Source: Lawsonibacter sp. (lineage in GTDB: Bacteria; Bacillota; Clostridia; Oscillospirales; Oscillospiraceae). From it: DNA of 31,737 nucleotides. The stretch spans positions 1 through 31,737 of the forward strand of contig JAAWCR010000231.1 of the NCBI GenBank assembly GCA_022793355.1, written 5' to 3'. Below are positions 8,001 to 17,300 of this stretch, one piece after another. Each line of letters begins with the position of its first letter. Within the stretch, counting starts at the first letter, position 1. Under the pieces are notes generated by a model, which ran no database searches, was not told the DNA's origin, and saw only the letters and a program-made list of their open reading frames with translations. A program made the translations under genes and the position numbers.

Positions 8001-10101
8001 GAATATCACCAGCGGCAACGCTCTGGCCAAGTGCCTGAATGTGACGGAGATCTCCACCCCCACCGTGCTTCTCTCCCTCCCCGCCGCGGCGGTGCTGGGG
8101 GCCAACGGCGCGGACCGGGACGTCAGGGTAGAAAACCTGTACCAGAATGTGCTGGCCTGGGAGGACGTCATGCACATCTGCAAGACCACCCAGGGCATTA
8201 ACAACACCTATGAGAAAAACGACATGACCTCCCGCCAGAATATCCGGTGTATGCAGATGTTTGCCGGCGCGTTTATGTATGCGGCGGGCAGCCACATCGG
8301 CATCGGCTACAGCTCCTGCGCCGGCATGGTCAGCGGCCTGCCCATTGCCAAGTTGCCCGCCGGGGCCACCGCCAACAGCCTCTTCGGGTGGGGCATCGCC
8401 CACGAGATTGGCCACAATATGGACAAGCTGGGCCGGGCCGAGATTACCAACAACCTCTATTCCCTCATGGTCCAGACCTTCGACGGGGCGAACAACACCT
8501 TGGCCTCCCGTCTGGAGAGCAGCGGAAAATATCCGGCCATCTTTACCAAGACCGCCCAGAGCCAGCCCGGCGAGTCCAACAACGTGTTTGTACAGCTGGG
8601 CATGTACTGGCAGCTCCACCTGGCCTATGATGGGGCGAAGGACGACGCCCGCGGCCCCATGTGGTTCTACAACCAGTTCTTCCAGAACTGGAAGGCGGGG
8701 ACCTATACCAAGGACTTTACCGGCCTGAGCTACGACGACAAGGTGGCCCTCACCGCCGCCGGGGTGGTGAAAAAGGACCTGACCGGGTTCTTTGAGCGTT
8801 GGGGCATGTCCCTCAGCGACGGGGCCAAGGAGAAGCTGAAGGCCTATGAGGAGGAGAGCCGCGCGCTCTGGTATCTCAGCGACCAGAGCCGCCGGGAGCG
8901 CCTGACGGGGACCAGGCCCGCCGAAGGCACCCTCACCGCCACCGCCCGGCTGAAGGGCGACAACGCCATTGAAATCACCATCACCCCCTCCATCACCGGC
9001 ACGGTCCAGGGCTATGAGATTATCCGCAACGGCAAGTCCGTCGCCTTCGTTCTCCCCGGGGAGGACGGCGCTGTCCTTTATGAGGACGTGATTGGCTCGG
9101 GCAACCACCGGACCTATCAGTATCAGGCGGCCGCCTACGATATCCTGGGCAATCAGATTGGCGAGACCGCCAACGCTGGCGAGGTCCGGGTGGCCTACGA
9201 CAAGCTGGTGGACCCCTCCGCCTACACCTTGACCCGTGATGGTAACACCGTCACCTTCCGGTTTGACGAAGCCACCTCCATCTCCGGCCTGAAGCTTACT
9301 GGGGCCAATCGTCCCACCGGCGGGGATTACGAAATCACCGTGGAGACCAGCTTCACCGGGGAGGACAAGAAGCCGGTGAACAGGACTGTCACCGCCCGTA
9401 CCGGCTCCTTCGATGCGGGCAACCAGGCGGTGGACGACAAGGACAGCTACCTCACCTACTTCCAGAAGCCCGGGGCTGCCTCGGACGACACCCGCATCTG
9501 GACCTACGACGCCAAGACCCTCACTGTGACCGGCATCCCGGCAGATATGGCCGACGGCGACATCCGGCTGATCAGCTACGCCGGAGACGACGTTACCTTC
9601 TGGGAGGAGGGCGCTGTGGGCCGGCTGTCCGCCGACTACCGGTATGGCGAAGGGGCCGATGATGTCATCCCCAAGGACACCCTGGTGATTGTGGGCACCT
9701 ACCGGGGTGACCCCAGGTTCAACATCGTAAAGGTGAAGGGAGTGTTCACCAAAACTACAGACGGCGGGGAGCAGAGCACCGATGAGCGGTATTTGGACGG
9801 CGAGGCCATCCTGTTCGCCGAGATTCCGGCGGACAATCAGGTGAGCGATATCAGCGACGGCCTGTTTATCTTTATCCCCAACGTTCAGAGGGAGGCCGAG
9901 CTTCAGAAGGCGGAGGGCGAAGAGACGGTAAACCGCTGCGACGGCGTCAACCTCCTGCCCAGCCAGATGAAGGCGGTCCTCTCCCGCACCGACCTGCCCG
10001 ACGAAGCGGAGTCCCAGCGCTTGACGGCGGAGACCGTTTGGATGCAGTCCCCCGGCGGGGAGAACCTGCCTGTGATCGTATTGGAGGATGACAACGGATG
10101 A
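5092..10101 (+). CDS. Secreted M60-type metalloprotease with dockerin-like, Fn3 and discoidin-type modules
   Basis: Large extracellular zinc protease of the M60/enhancin-like family, whose known members cleave mucins and other O-glycoproteins. A signal peptide covers about residues 1-25 (ends PAWAEE). A dockerin-like module at about 157-212 has two calcium loops, DFDGTGRVDAKD and DLNGDGRIDIVD. Two fibronectin type III domains follow (about 384-470 and 473-567), then a discoidin/F5-8-type carbohydrate-binding domain (about 583-750). The M60 region (about 840-1235) carries HEIGHN at 1104-1109 and a downstream AEITNN giving the third zinc ligand. About 430 C-terminal residues have no clear assignment but look like beta-sandwich modules. 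The protein is 1,669 aa. The start at 5092 follows GGGGAAAGGA. The reading frame is intact with no stop or missing catalytic residue. It has no anchor of its own. The next gene overlaps by four bases. Confidence 0.9.
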   Translation: MKTHKRIPAVLLAASMVLSMLTPAWAEERAGTAAGELQATVRIDYSQRMDELRRRDIQAELFQGQKSLGAVSLTEAEPNGTTLNGCMARVSLRDRLGGELTGTADPGALDLTVTGLSQGDYSIRFTGEGYARCEVPFSIQDYSHYIEVGTGDGTFALGDFDGTGRVDAKDRDALSKALGSTSRDDLAQYDLNGDGRIDIVDLAYVNHNVSAAAALPEVLDTVCISARVDEAQAQEDLANAGTRFEGSLANLFQAGGGSTVFQNSAGRGDIVIPVPLAGAVEAENLEIATPEGVQGTIQAGTVEVEYEGGVISRSFSADNTMYSGVRAVTPDPGSSVITISLGKRVAVKKITVTVTKTAGGEYAAVESIRFLKDIVPEGLTEPNSLVKNLSAVPGDGQAALKWSALPNVSSYRVEYWEKGKESARRQLNVDVPQAQVSGLSNLTTYCFTVTPTDGGWQGQTCDPVEATPQPAKAPPAPDMVSVSAADGQLAVSWKKGKEAKWFEVYYTDQVNASTSAYQQAGGQVTDARLTISGLTNGTTYYIYVVAGNDAGRSGPSDIAEGTPRTTDYSRPAGIPTQGILEGSDIQRVWLADSGNVSTSAYSSAQPFKPEYMADGNFRTHWTSQAWEDGNWARSKQVFASFSQPVDISSVIWVPRLDGSYASNLRLYTVTVWREGEDLEGPGTLVSPDPLRGGLASDHNTWLGVGNNPGVTKFAVLPFAPVTDVVQVSVTIEQVGYSAVSLSELMFLEYDPAHSLPDNITALFADALHTRLAAGVSQEQIDALKARLNSDEINYYLDPETLADELALAQELLDGKSTSGVVLSGIQSRSSGADSAKYSQGGSDLQPLGTAAKAGQEITVYASGIPEGETVTVWATQFNAEVSAWRAEVGALVNGRNILTVPKIGSQTTERGGSLYLTYSGSGPEGIQLHVRRAVDTPVLELSDWYGLEESARRTRIEAYVDELTAYVSAQNITSGNALAKCLNVTEISTPTVLLSLPAAAVLGANGADRDVRVENLYQNVLAWEDVMHICKTTQGINNTYEKNDMTSRQNIRCMQMFAGAFMYAAGSHIGIGYSSCAGMVSGLPIAKLPAGATANSLFGWGIAHEIGHNMDKLGRAEITNNLYSLMVQTFDGANNTLASRLESSGKYPAIFTKTAQSQPGESNNVFVQLGMYWQLHLAYDGAKDDARGPMWFYNQFFQNWKAGTYTKDFTGLSYDDKVALTAAGVVKKDLTGFFERWGMSLSDGAKEKLKAYEEESRALWYLSDQSRRERLTGTRPAEGTLTATARLKGDNAIEITITPSITGTVQGYEIIRNGKSVAFVLPGEDGAVLYEDVIGSGNHRTYQYQAAAYDILGNQIGETANAGEVRVAYDKLVDPSAYTLTRDGNTVTFRFDEATSISGLKLTGANRPTGGDYEITVETSFTGEDKKPVNRTVTARTGSFDAGNQAVDDKDSYLTYFQKPGAASDDTRIWTYDAKTLTVTGIPADMADGDIRLISYAGDDVTFWEEGAVGRLSADYRYGEGADDVIPKDTLVIVGTYRGDPRFNIVKVKGVFTKTTDGGEQSTDERYLDGEAILFAEIPADNQVSDISDGLFIFIPNVQREAELQKAEGEETVNRCDGVNLLPSQMKAVLSRTDLPDEAESQRLTAETVWMQSPGGENLPVIVLEDDNG

Positions 10102-11426
10102 AACAGTATTTTGCCATTCTGACAGCCCTGGCACTGACGGCTGCGCTGCTGTGTCCTACGGCGGGGGCAGCGGGCGGACCCACTCTTCGAGTGGATAAGG
10201 GGAGCGAGACGGGAACCACCCAGCTCACCCTTCAAAACCTGGGGGACCGGGAGATCAACAGCGTTCAGCTGGAGCTTACCCTGTGGGGGAGCTACCCCCA
10301 AGCCAGCTTCGCCGGGGACGAGAACAGCGGGAGCTACAGCTATTGCAAAGTGGATGCCTCCAGCCGCCAGACCACGGTAACCATCTACATTGACTCGGTA
10401 AAAACGCTGAACCAGAGTGGTACGGCGCCGCTGGGCACACTGACGCTGGGGAGCGGCTACGCCGCCCCCAGCTCCGCCCGGCTGACTGTGCTGGATCACG
10501 GCCTGAGCGACAGCCCGGAGGGCAGCATTCCGGTGCAGGCCGACCCTGACATCCCCACCGGACAGCCCCCGGAGAACAACACCACGAACCCCTCCAGCCC
10601 CTCGGACTCCTCCAATTCGGACGAGTACCTTATCCGGACAGTGAGCGCAGGGCACGGCAAGGTGTCGGTCAGCCCGGGCAGAGCGGAGCGGGGGGAGCGA
10701 GTGACCATTACGACCCGGGCAGACAGCGGCTACCGTCTGTCTGAACTGACCGCCACTGCGGGCGGCCGGCAGCTGGAGCTGAGCGACAGGGGAGAAGGGC
10801 GCTTCACCTTTACCATGCCAGGCTCGGCGGTGGAGGTGCAGGGGACCTTTGCCGCCTCCGAACCGGCGGGCCTTCCGTTTACCGATGTGGCGAAGGATAT
10901 ATGGTACCACGACGCGGTACGTTACGCCTATGAGAACGGCCTGATGGCCGGCACCAGCGTCAGCACGTTCAGCCCGGACCTGGCGACCAGCCGGGGGATG
11001 ATTGTCACTATCCTGTATCGGTTGGCCGGTTCTCCCAACGTTGGAGGGTCTGACTTCTACGATGTGGCGGCCGGGAAATATTACTCTGACGCGGTGGCCT
11101 GGGCGGCCGCCAACAGCGTAGTCAGTGGTTACGGGGATGGCCGGTTCGGACCGGACGACCCCATTACCCGGGAACAGATGACGCTGATTCTCCAGGGCTA
11201 TGCCCGGCTGGAGGGCAGGGATGTGAGCGCCCGGGCGGATTTGTCCGCCTACACGGACGCGGGGAAGGTTAGCGGCTACGCCCTGGAGTCCATGCGCTGG
11301 GCCCGGGCGGTGGGCCTGATTAACGGCACCACCCCAACCACCCTGACCCCCGCCGGGACCGCTACCCGGGCACAGGCGGCGGTTATTCTCCAGGGCTTTT
11401 GTGAAAATGTAGTGTCCGGCGAATAG
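10098..11426 (+). CDS. SLH-anchored surface protein with cohesin-like N-terminal domain
   Basis: Secreted cell-wall protein, translationally coupled to the protease gene by an ATGA overlap, with GGAGG ten bases upstream inside the protease gene. Residues 1-24 are a signal peptide. Residues about 27-150 form a beta-rich domain whose pattern (LRVD, GTTQLTLQNLG, INSVQLELTL, GTAPLGTLTL) resembles cohesin, the partner of dockerin; this is by eye and uncertain. A Pro/Ser/Asn linker lies at about 152-174. Residues about 176-253 resemble the bacterial-repeat beta domain often placed before cell-wall anchors. Three SLH domains fill about 258-440, starting with FTDVAKDIWYHDAV, and bind secondary cell-wall polymer. 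The context suggests it is the anchor for the dockerin-bearing protease. The SLH assignment is firm; the cohesin one is tentative. Confidence 0.88.
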   Translation: MKQYFAILTALALTAALLCPTAGAAGGPTLRVDKGSETGTTQLTLQNLGDREINSVQLELTLWGSYPQASFAGDENSGSYSYCKVDASSRQTTVTIYIDSVKTLNQSGTAPLGTLTLGSGYAAPSSARLTVLDHGLSDSPEGSIPVQADPDIPTGQPPENNTTNPSSPSDSSNSDEYLIRTVSAGHGKVSVSPGRAERGERVTITTRADSGYRLSELTATAGGRQLELSDRGEGRFTFTMPGSAVEVQGTFAASEPAGLPFTDVAKDIWYHDAVRYAYENGLMAGTSVSTFSPDLATSRGMIVTILYRLAGSPNVGGSDFYDVAAGKYYSDAVAWAAANSVVSGYGDGRFGPDDPITREQMTLILQGYARLEGRDVSARADLSAYTDAGKVSGYALESMRWARAVGLINGTTPTTLTPAGTATRAQAAVILQGFCENVVSGE

Positions 11427-11450
11427 AGTCAGGACGCGTCAATCGAAAGG

Positions 11451-11491
11451 GGGGGCTGTGCATGACTTCTGGTGATACACAGCCCCTTTTT
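11451..11491 (+). terminator. Intrinsic terminator after the protease/SLH operon
   Basis: GGGGCTGTG (11452-11460) pairs with CACAGCCCC (11478-11486), followed by a T-run. It lies 25 bases past the stop codon and closes the two-gene operon. Confidence 0.88.
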
Positions 11492-11516
11492 ATATTCTGC
11501 GGCAGAAAAAAAGCGC

Positions 11517-11545
11517 TTCCCTTGCGTTGAAATTTATGGTATACT
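11517..11545 (+). promoter_or_regulatory. Extended -10 promoter of the chemoreceptor operon
   Basis: TGGTATACT at 11537-11545 is an extended -10 box. The element 17 bases upstream (TTCCCT) is a poor -35, which is usual for extended -10 promoters. The leader runs about 110 bases to the GTG start. Confidence 0.5.
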
Positions 11546-11660
11546 GTCCCTAAGTCCATCGTCTATGTATTCAGTGCGGCGCAAAGCCCGTGAATAAAAG
11601 AACGAGCGGCTTTTCTTCTGTCTATCGAGGAAAATCATCAGGAAAAGGAGCGACAGGAAC

Positions 11661-13700
11661 GTGGCGGAAAAGCAAGCGGACTCCCTCGCCAACCGGGAGA
11701 TAAAATGGAGCCTGAATCGGAGGATATTGAGGAATACCACCTTGAATATTCTGATTTTAGTGGTCATATGCTGTGTGATTATGGCGCTCTCCTTGCAGTC
11801 ACTTGCCAACAGCATCTTGTTGGACAGCCTTCAGCCGATGGCACGGCAGTCGGCTAAGACGGTGGAGGCAAACATCCATATGCTGGCAGACCGCATGATG
11901 ACCATTGCCGGCGACCCACGGATGAAAACGGTAAGCTTAGCGGGGGCGGACGGAGCGGAGACCTCCCGCCCGAATGCTGCGGCGACCGCAGAAAACCGCA
12001 GGGCGGTATTGGAAGAAGCGGCGGAGATTTATGAGCTTTACACAATCGCGCTGTATGACTTGGACGGGCGGCTGACCCAGGGGATTGACGGCGCGCCGGA
12101 GAGCCTGGACAGCAGTTTTTTAGCTCTCTTAAAGGAGACGGACAATTTTACAACTGATTCCTCCACCATCTATCAGGGCAGGCTGGGTGTTATGATGGGT
12201 ATGCCGGTGAAGGAGGACGGAGAGACCGTTCTCTATGTAATGGGCGTATATAAGTATGATACGCTCAACGACGTCATCAGCAGCATCAATTTGGGCAGGA
12301 GCGGTATGGCCTATGTGGTCAATCGTGAGGGCGTTGTGATTGGACATCCGGACCAGTCTTTGGCTCTCAATCGGAGCTCGCTGGCGCAGATCAGCGGTGG
12401 CAACAGCGACGCGGTAGAGCGGGTAACCACCGGAGAGACAGGGGCAACGGAATTTTCCATCGGCGGGAAACGGATGCTGGTGGCATTTTCCCCGATCCGG
12501 GGAACCCAATGGTCGCTGGTGATCCAGATTCCCAAGGCAGATTACAACCACTTTATCCGCGGAGCGATGTTCTTATCCATTGCGGCCACTCTGCTGGGCC
12601 TGGTGGTCTCTATGCTGCTGATTTTGCGCTTTGCCCGCTCCATCTCCCGCCCGGTAAAGCGCGTAACGGACCGCATGGTGGCGCTCTCCGACGGCGATCT
12701 GCACACCGAAGTCATCCCCGTCAACACCGGAGATGAGCTGGAGGTGATGACGCAGACCCTGGACGCCACGCTGGAGAGCATGAACCGGTACATATCCGAC
12801 ATTCAGCAGGTTTTAAATCAGGTTGCGGCCGGCGATCTGCGCACCGGGCCCCAGGTGGACTACAAGGGCGACTTTGTGCGGATTCGCGGCAGCCTGCACA
12901 CTATTACGGAGTCGATGAATGAAACGCTCCTTGGTTTCCGCGCCGCCGCGGACCGGCTTACCGCGATGGCGGAGCAGCTGAGCGGACAGTCCGCTCAGCT
13001 CCATCAGGCGTCTCTGGAGCAGAACCAGTCTACCGAAGAGCTGGTCCATGAGGTGACCAATGTGAAGGACCGGCTGGCCGACGTGACACAGAGCAGCGGC
13101 CAGACCCGTGCGCAGACAGAGGCGATCACCCAGCGTATTCAAAGCGCCAACGAGCAGATGGCCGCTTTGTCCTCCGCAATGGACAATATCAGCGCCAACG
13201 CCCAGCAAATTACACAAATCGCCAAGGATATTGAGGATATCGCCTTTCAAACCAATATCCTGGCCCTCAACGCCTCTGTGGAAGCGGCCCGTGCCGGAGC
13301 CGCGGGAAAGGGCTTTGCGGTTGTGGCAAACGAGGTGAAACAGCTGGCCGCCAAGAGCGCTGCGGCCGCGCAAAGCGCCACGGGCATGGTCAACAACACC
13401 AAGGCAATTATTCAGACCGGCGTGGAGCTGACGGCGGATACCGCCGGGTCTCTGCGCGCAATCTCCGACGTCTCTGCGCAGATCAGCGCAATTTCAGACC
13501 AGCTGGCTGCAGCGGTGGAGGGACAGGAGACTGCTTTGGCGGTTATGGAGGAGCGGATTGCCACCATTTCCGGCATAGCGGACCGCAATCTGCAAAACGC
13601 AGGGGAAACGGAGCAGTCCAGCGGTTCGCTGGCTAAGGAAGCTGAGGCGCTCCAGGCCCAGGTGCGGAACTTTATTTTGAAGGAGAAATGCAGCAGATGA
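11661..13700 (+). CDS. Methyl-accepting chemotaxis protein with extracellular Cache-type sensor
   Basis: Transmembrane receptor that passes an extracellular signal to the CheA/CheW machinery. Transmembrane segment 1 is at about residues 27-48. The extracellular part (about 50-295) has the pattern of a double Cache sensor, including DLDGRLTQG and a GRSGMAYVVNREGVVIGHPD stretch typical of its distal half. Transmembrane segment 2 is at about 300-322, followed by a HAMP domain (about 323-377) and a cytoplasmic coiled-coil signalling domain. The conserved hairpin tip is present at about 522-560 (IAFQTNILALNASVEAARAG). There is no C-terminal pentapeptide tether for CheR/CheB. The GTG start is preceded by AAAAGGAG at ten bases. 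The gene overlaps the next by four bases, which suggests the two products act together. The ligand is unknown. Confidence 0.93.
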   Translation: MAEKQADSLANREIKWSLNRRILRNTTLNILILVVICCVIMALSLQSLANSILLDSLQPMARQSAKTVEANIHMLADRMMTIAGDPRMKTVSLAGADGAETSRPNAAATAENRRAVLEEAAEIYELYTIALYDLDGRLTQGIDGAPESLDSSFLALLKETDNFTTDSSTIYQGRLGVMMGMPVKEDGETVLYVMGVYKYDTLNDVISSINLGRSGMAYVVNREGVVIGHPDQSLALNRSSLAQISGGNSDAVERVTTGETGATEFSIGGKRMLVAFSPIRGTQWSLVIQIPKADYNHFIRGAMFLSIAATLLGLVVSMLLILRFARSISRPVKRVTDRMVALSDGDLHTEVIPVNTGDELEVMTQTLDATLESMNRYISDIQQVLNQVAAGDLRTGPQVDYKGDFVRIRGSLHTITESMNETLLGFRAAADRLTAMAEQLSGQSAQLHQASLEQNQSTEELVHEVTNVKDRLADVTQSSGQTRAQTEAITQRIQSANEQMAALSSAMDNISANAQQITQIAKDIEDIAFQTNILALNASVEAARAGAAGKGFAVVANEVKQLAAKSAAAAQSATGMVNNTKAIIQTGVELTADTAGSLRAISDVSAQISAISDQLAAAVEGQETALAVMEERIATISGIADRNLQNAGETEQSSGSLAKEAEALQAQVRNFILKEKCSR

Positions 13701-14140
13701 AACGGATCGTTGCCATACTTTTGAGTCTTCTGACGGTGGCGTCGCTGCTGACGGCCTGCGGAAAACAATCGGGGCTTCAGGATGGATATTATACTGCGCA
13801 GATGGGCGAGTTCAGCCACGGCTGGAAGGAATATATTACGATTATGGTAAAAGGCGGAAGCATTGTTTCGGTAGAGTACAATGCGGAGAACGCCAGCGGC
13901 TTCATCAAGAGCTGGGATAACGCATATATGCAGAACATGCTCCACAGCAACGGCACCTATCCCAATGAATATACCCGCAATTACGCAAACCAGCTTCTGG
14001 AAGGGCAGGGTGAGGGGAAAATTGACGCGATTTCGGGCGCGTCGTCCTCCCATAAAACATTTCAGGCGCTGGCCGAGGCTGTCTTGGAGCAGGCCCGGAG
14101 AGGAGATTCCAGTATTCGGATCGTCGAAATGACGCACTAG
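13697..14140 (+). CDS. FMN-binding-domain lipoprotein
   Basis: Small exported protein (147 aa) with a lipobox (LTAC, Cys about residue 22) and one FMN-binding domain of the type found in NqrC, RnfG and PplA-like electron carriers. The motif DAISGASS (from Asp110) fits the flavinylation site D-x-x-[ST]-G-A-[ST], in which an ApbE transferase attaches FMN covalently; Ser116 would be the modified residue. The start is taken at 13697, not at 13688, because it forms an ATGA overlap with the chemoreceptor stop and stands 11 bases from AAGGAG, whereas 13688 is only two bases from it. Pairing with a chemoreceptor suggests an extracytoplasmic redox or electron-transfer partner for sensing. No ApbE gene is in the window. 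Confidence 0.85.
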   Translation: MKRIVAILLSLLTVASLLTACGKQSGLQDGYYTAQMGEFSHGWKEYITIMVKGGSIVSVEYNAENASGFIKSWDNAYMQNMLHSNGTYPNEYTRNYANQLLEGQGEGKIDAISGASSSHKTFQALAEAVLEQARRGDSSIRIVEMTH

Positions 14141-14159
14141 CTGCTTTGGAAACCTGAAA

Positions 14160-14210
14160 AGCCGCCTGGAACTGCCGGAATACATCCGGAGGTTCCAGGC
14201 GGCTGGTTGT
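14160..14210 (+). terminator. Terminator-like hairpin after the FMN lipoprotein gene
   Basis: AGCCGCCTGGAAC (14160-14172) pairs perfectly with its complement at 14192-14204, and an inner CCGGA/TCCGG pair extends the stem. The T-run afterwards is weak (GGTTGTTCT), so termination may be incomplete. Confidence 0.7.
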
Positions 14211-14262
14211 TCTGAGGAGCAGAGGTGATTGCAAGCTGAGATTTAAATTGTTATTTCAGGAG

Positions 14263-14291
14263 TGGACAATTCGCTGTCCCGGTGGTAAAAT
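14263..14291 (+). promoter_or_regulatory. Likely promoter of the giant surface-protein gene
   Basis: TGGACA (14263-14268) and TAAAAT (14286-14291) are separated by 17 bases and leave a leader of about 60 bases before the start codon. The match is fair, and no better pair is seen in the 217-base gap. Confidence 0.5.
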
Positions 14292-14357
14292 TAAAAATGC
14301 TATGTTGGGAGATTGTGCATTGGACACAGTTTTCTCATGTGTTTGGGAGGTTATAGC

Positions 14358-17300
14358 ATGAAACGCAGAGTACTAAGTTCCATTCTAACGCTGGCTCTGT
14401 GCCTGAACCTATGCCCCGTTTGGGTGTTGGCCGCCGAGGAGACGGGCGGTGGGCTGTGCCCGCACCATCCGGTGCATACGGATGACTGCGGGTATGCTGT
14501 GCCAGTTTTGGAACAGGAGTGTACCCATGACCACGACGATAGCTGTTACACAGCAGAAACGGCCTGTATCCATGAGCATACGGCCGAGTGCTATCCGGAT
14601 TCGGACGACGCTCTGGAAGCGACCGAACCGGATTTGTGTGCGCATGTGTGTACAGAGGATGGCGGCTGCGTTACGCAGGCCCTGTATTGCCCGCATGAGC
14701 ATGACGATATCTGCGGCTATGTCCCGGGAAATCCCGGCGCGCCGTGTGGGTTTGCCTGTCGGATTTGTCCCGTTGAGGACCTGATTGGCAAGCTGCCCCG
14801 CAGCGTTTCAGAACGCGACATCCAGCAGATCCAGGCTGAGCTCAGTGAAATTTATGACTTGTATGAGGGGCTGACCGCGGAAGAACAGCGGCAGGTGGAT
14901 CTGTCGCCCTGCGTTTCCCTGCTGGAGCAGATTGACGAGCTGGGTTCCGCCATACTGGGCGACGATGAAATTACGGAGCAAATATTCCGGTTGACTGCGG
15001 ATCGAACCTACGCCTCCCCATATGAGGTATCAAGGCCGTTCATAATCGACACGAGCGGCTATACCCTTACCGGAACGGGCTCTAGCGCCGTGCTGGTCAC
15101 CTCGTCCGGCGACTTGGAGCTTCGGGGAACCGTTATCGCCGAAAAAGGCGCGGGTGTGGAGGTCAGCGGATCCCTTCGTATCATAGAGTCGGGCACGAGC
15201 ATCGAAGGAGAGGAATATGCCCTAAAACTTAACTCTGGCGCAAAGGTACAGCTGTCCACAGGCACATACTACGGATTCAACGCTGCCATTCAGACGGCAG
15301 ACGGTGATTTTGCCGCTCTGCTGGCGCCGGGCTGCGCCTATTTCGACGGCGACGGCAATCCGATGCCGCTGGCGGATGTGGCGGATGCCCGGACGGTTGT
15401 TGTGGCTCAGTGTACGGACCATCCGGGCAAAACCTACACGACCAACGCCGGCACTCCGACCCACGCCTGGACCTGTCCGGCCTGCGGAACAAAGGAGGAT
15501 GCGGAACCATGCCAGTTCACCTTTGACCCGACCGGTGTGGGAACCTGCGATCTCTGCGGCAATAAAGTGACCATTGAGATTGATCGGGATAGCCTGAAGG
15601 ATCTGGCCTATGACAACACCGTCCAGCCCGCGAATGGCACCGTCACGGTAACGGTGGACGGCGCATCTTCCCCGCTGACGCCGGATAGCGATTACTCCGT
15701 GTCCTATTCCACGCGGGCCGATGTGGGCAACACCTCCTATACCGTTACGGTTACCGTTACCGGGAAAGCTTACACCGGGACGTTTGAAAAGGAGTACACG
15801 TTTACCAAGGACGAGCTGACTCAACCCGTGCTTGAATGGAGCGCAAACAGTGCTGCTGTGCCCTATACCGGCAGTCCGGTGACAAAAGACCAGCTGCCGT
15901 CTGTGACCATCAACGTCACTACATCCTCTGGTATAGATTTGCACGACCAGCTGCGATATTCTTACAGAGAACAGGGGAGTAGCGACGCCTACACAGACGG
16001 GCTGCCCACAAATGCCGGTACTTATGATGTCGTAGTCAGTCTTGCGGAGGGGCCGGACTATCAAGCGGCCTCCAGCGACCCCATCACGCTGACGGTTAAC
16101 AAAATCAGCCCGATTGCCACGCCCCCTGCAGCTGCAAAACCAATTTATAATGGAACGGCCCAAGCGTTGGTGACTGCGGGTACGCTGTGTGACGCGGCGG
16201 TGCGCGATGGCCTGGAAATCAAGTTTGCGACAAATGAAAACGGTCCCTTCTCCGCCACAATTCCTGCCGGTATGGATGCGGGCGCTGATTACCGTGTCTG
16301 GTACACGGTGGAGGTGACCGATAACTATTTGGCGATCGACCCGGACCCAACCGAAATCGCCGGCGTGGAAATCCAGCGCAAGATAATTACACCTAAGGTT
16401 GAATTGTCGGAGTATAAATATCTGTATGATGGAGGATGGAAAGAACCGAAGGTTACGGTTAAGGACGGGAATACCGTCCTGCCGGACAACGAGTATCAGG
16501 TGGCCTACGAAAATAACCGGGATGTAAGCACTGCGGATAAACCGGCAAAAGTAGTCGTTACCGATAAAGAGGGCGGTAACTATGCCATTAAAAGGGTTGA
16601 AGCTGAGTTTCAAATTACCTCTCGAGAGCAGGCGGCTCTGTCCATTACCAACTACCCCAACACCGTCACCTACGGGGATAAGTTTACCTTGGGTACGTCC
16701 GGTGGTTCCGGCAACGGAACGGTCACCTGGAAGGTCATAGACGGTACAGCCGTTGTAACGGTGAATGACGGCGGACAGGTTGTAATCACTGGTGACGGTG
16801 AGGCCACCATTCAGGCAACGAAGTCGGGCAAGGACCCCGCAACCGGCGTGACCAACTATGAGGACGCAATTGCAACCTGGACGCTTGATGCCAGCAAGAA
16901 GTCCGTTACCGCCACCGTGACGGCGGAGGACAAGGACTATGACAGCAGTGCAATTGCCAAGGTCCACGCGGTTGTGGAGCAGGGCGTTTTGCCGGGGGAT
17001 GTCATTAAAATCGACGGTTTGATCGGCACCTTTGACAATGCAGACGCCGGTGCAGATAAGACCGTGACCGTAGATATAACGGGCGAGGCAATCTCAGGCA
17101 ACAATTCCCAGCACTACATCGTTTCCTACTCCAGCCTCACCATCAAGGCGACCATCTACAAGGCGATTGCGGAGATTACGACGCCTCCGGTTGCCGCAAG
17201 TTTGACCTACAACGGTACGGCGCAGACGCTGATTGCCACCGGGGCGGTGGCAGACCCAGCCGGCATAGCTGTGGAATACGCCCTGAGCAAGGACGGCCCC

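Noticed and set aside
5029..10134. A 1,701-codon open frame on the - strand opposite the M60 protease gene
   Set aside because: The + strand gene has a signal peptide, known domains and a catalytic site. The opposite frame reads as low-complexity Gly/Val/His/Leu sequence with no start signal. It is open because the GC-rich + strand gene avoids TTA, CTA and TCA codons in the aligned frame.
11565..11600. GCGCAAAGCC in the chemoreceptor leader, recalling a cyclic-di-GMP-I riboswitch
   Set aside because: Only this short block fits. The GGCAAACC-like 5' part and the GGTAG-GCGGGG 3' part of the aptamer are absent, so the match is probably chance.
14313..14357. Upstream start for the giant protein
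   Set aside because: It has no ribosome binding site and would precede the clear signal peptide that begins MKRRVLSS.
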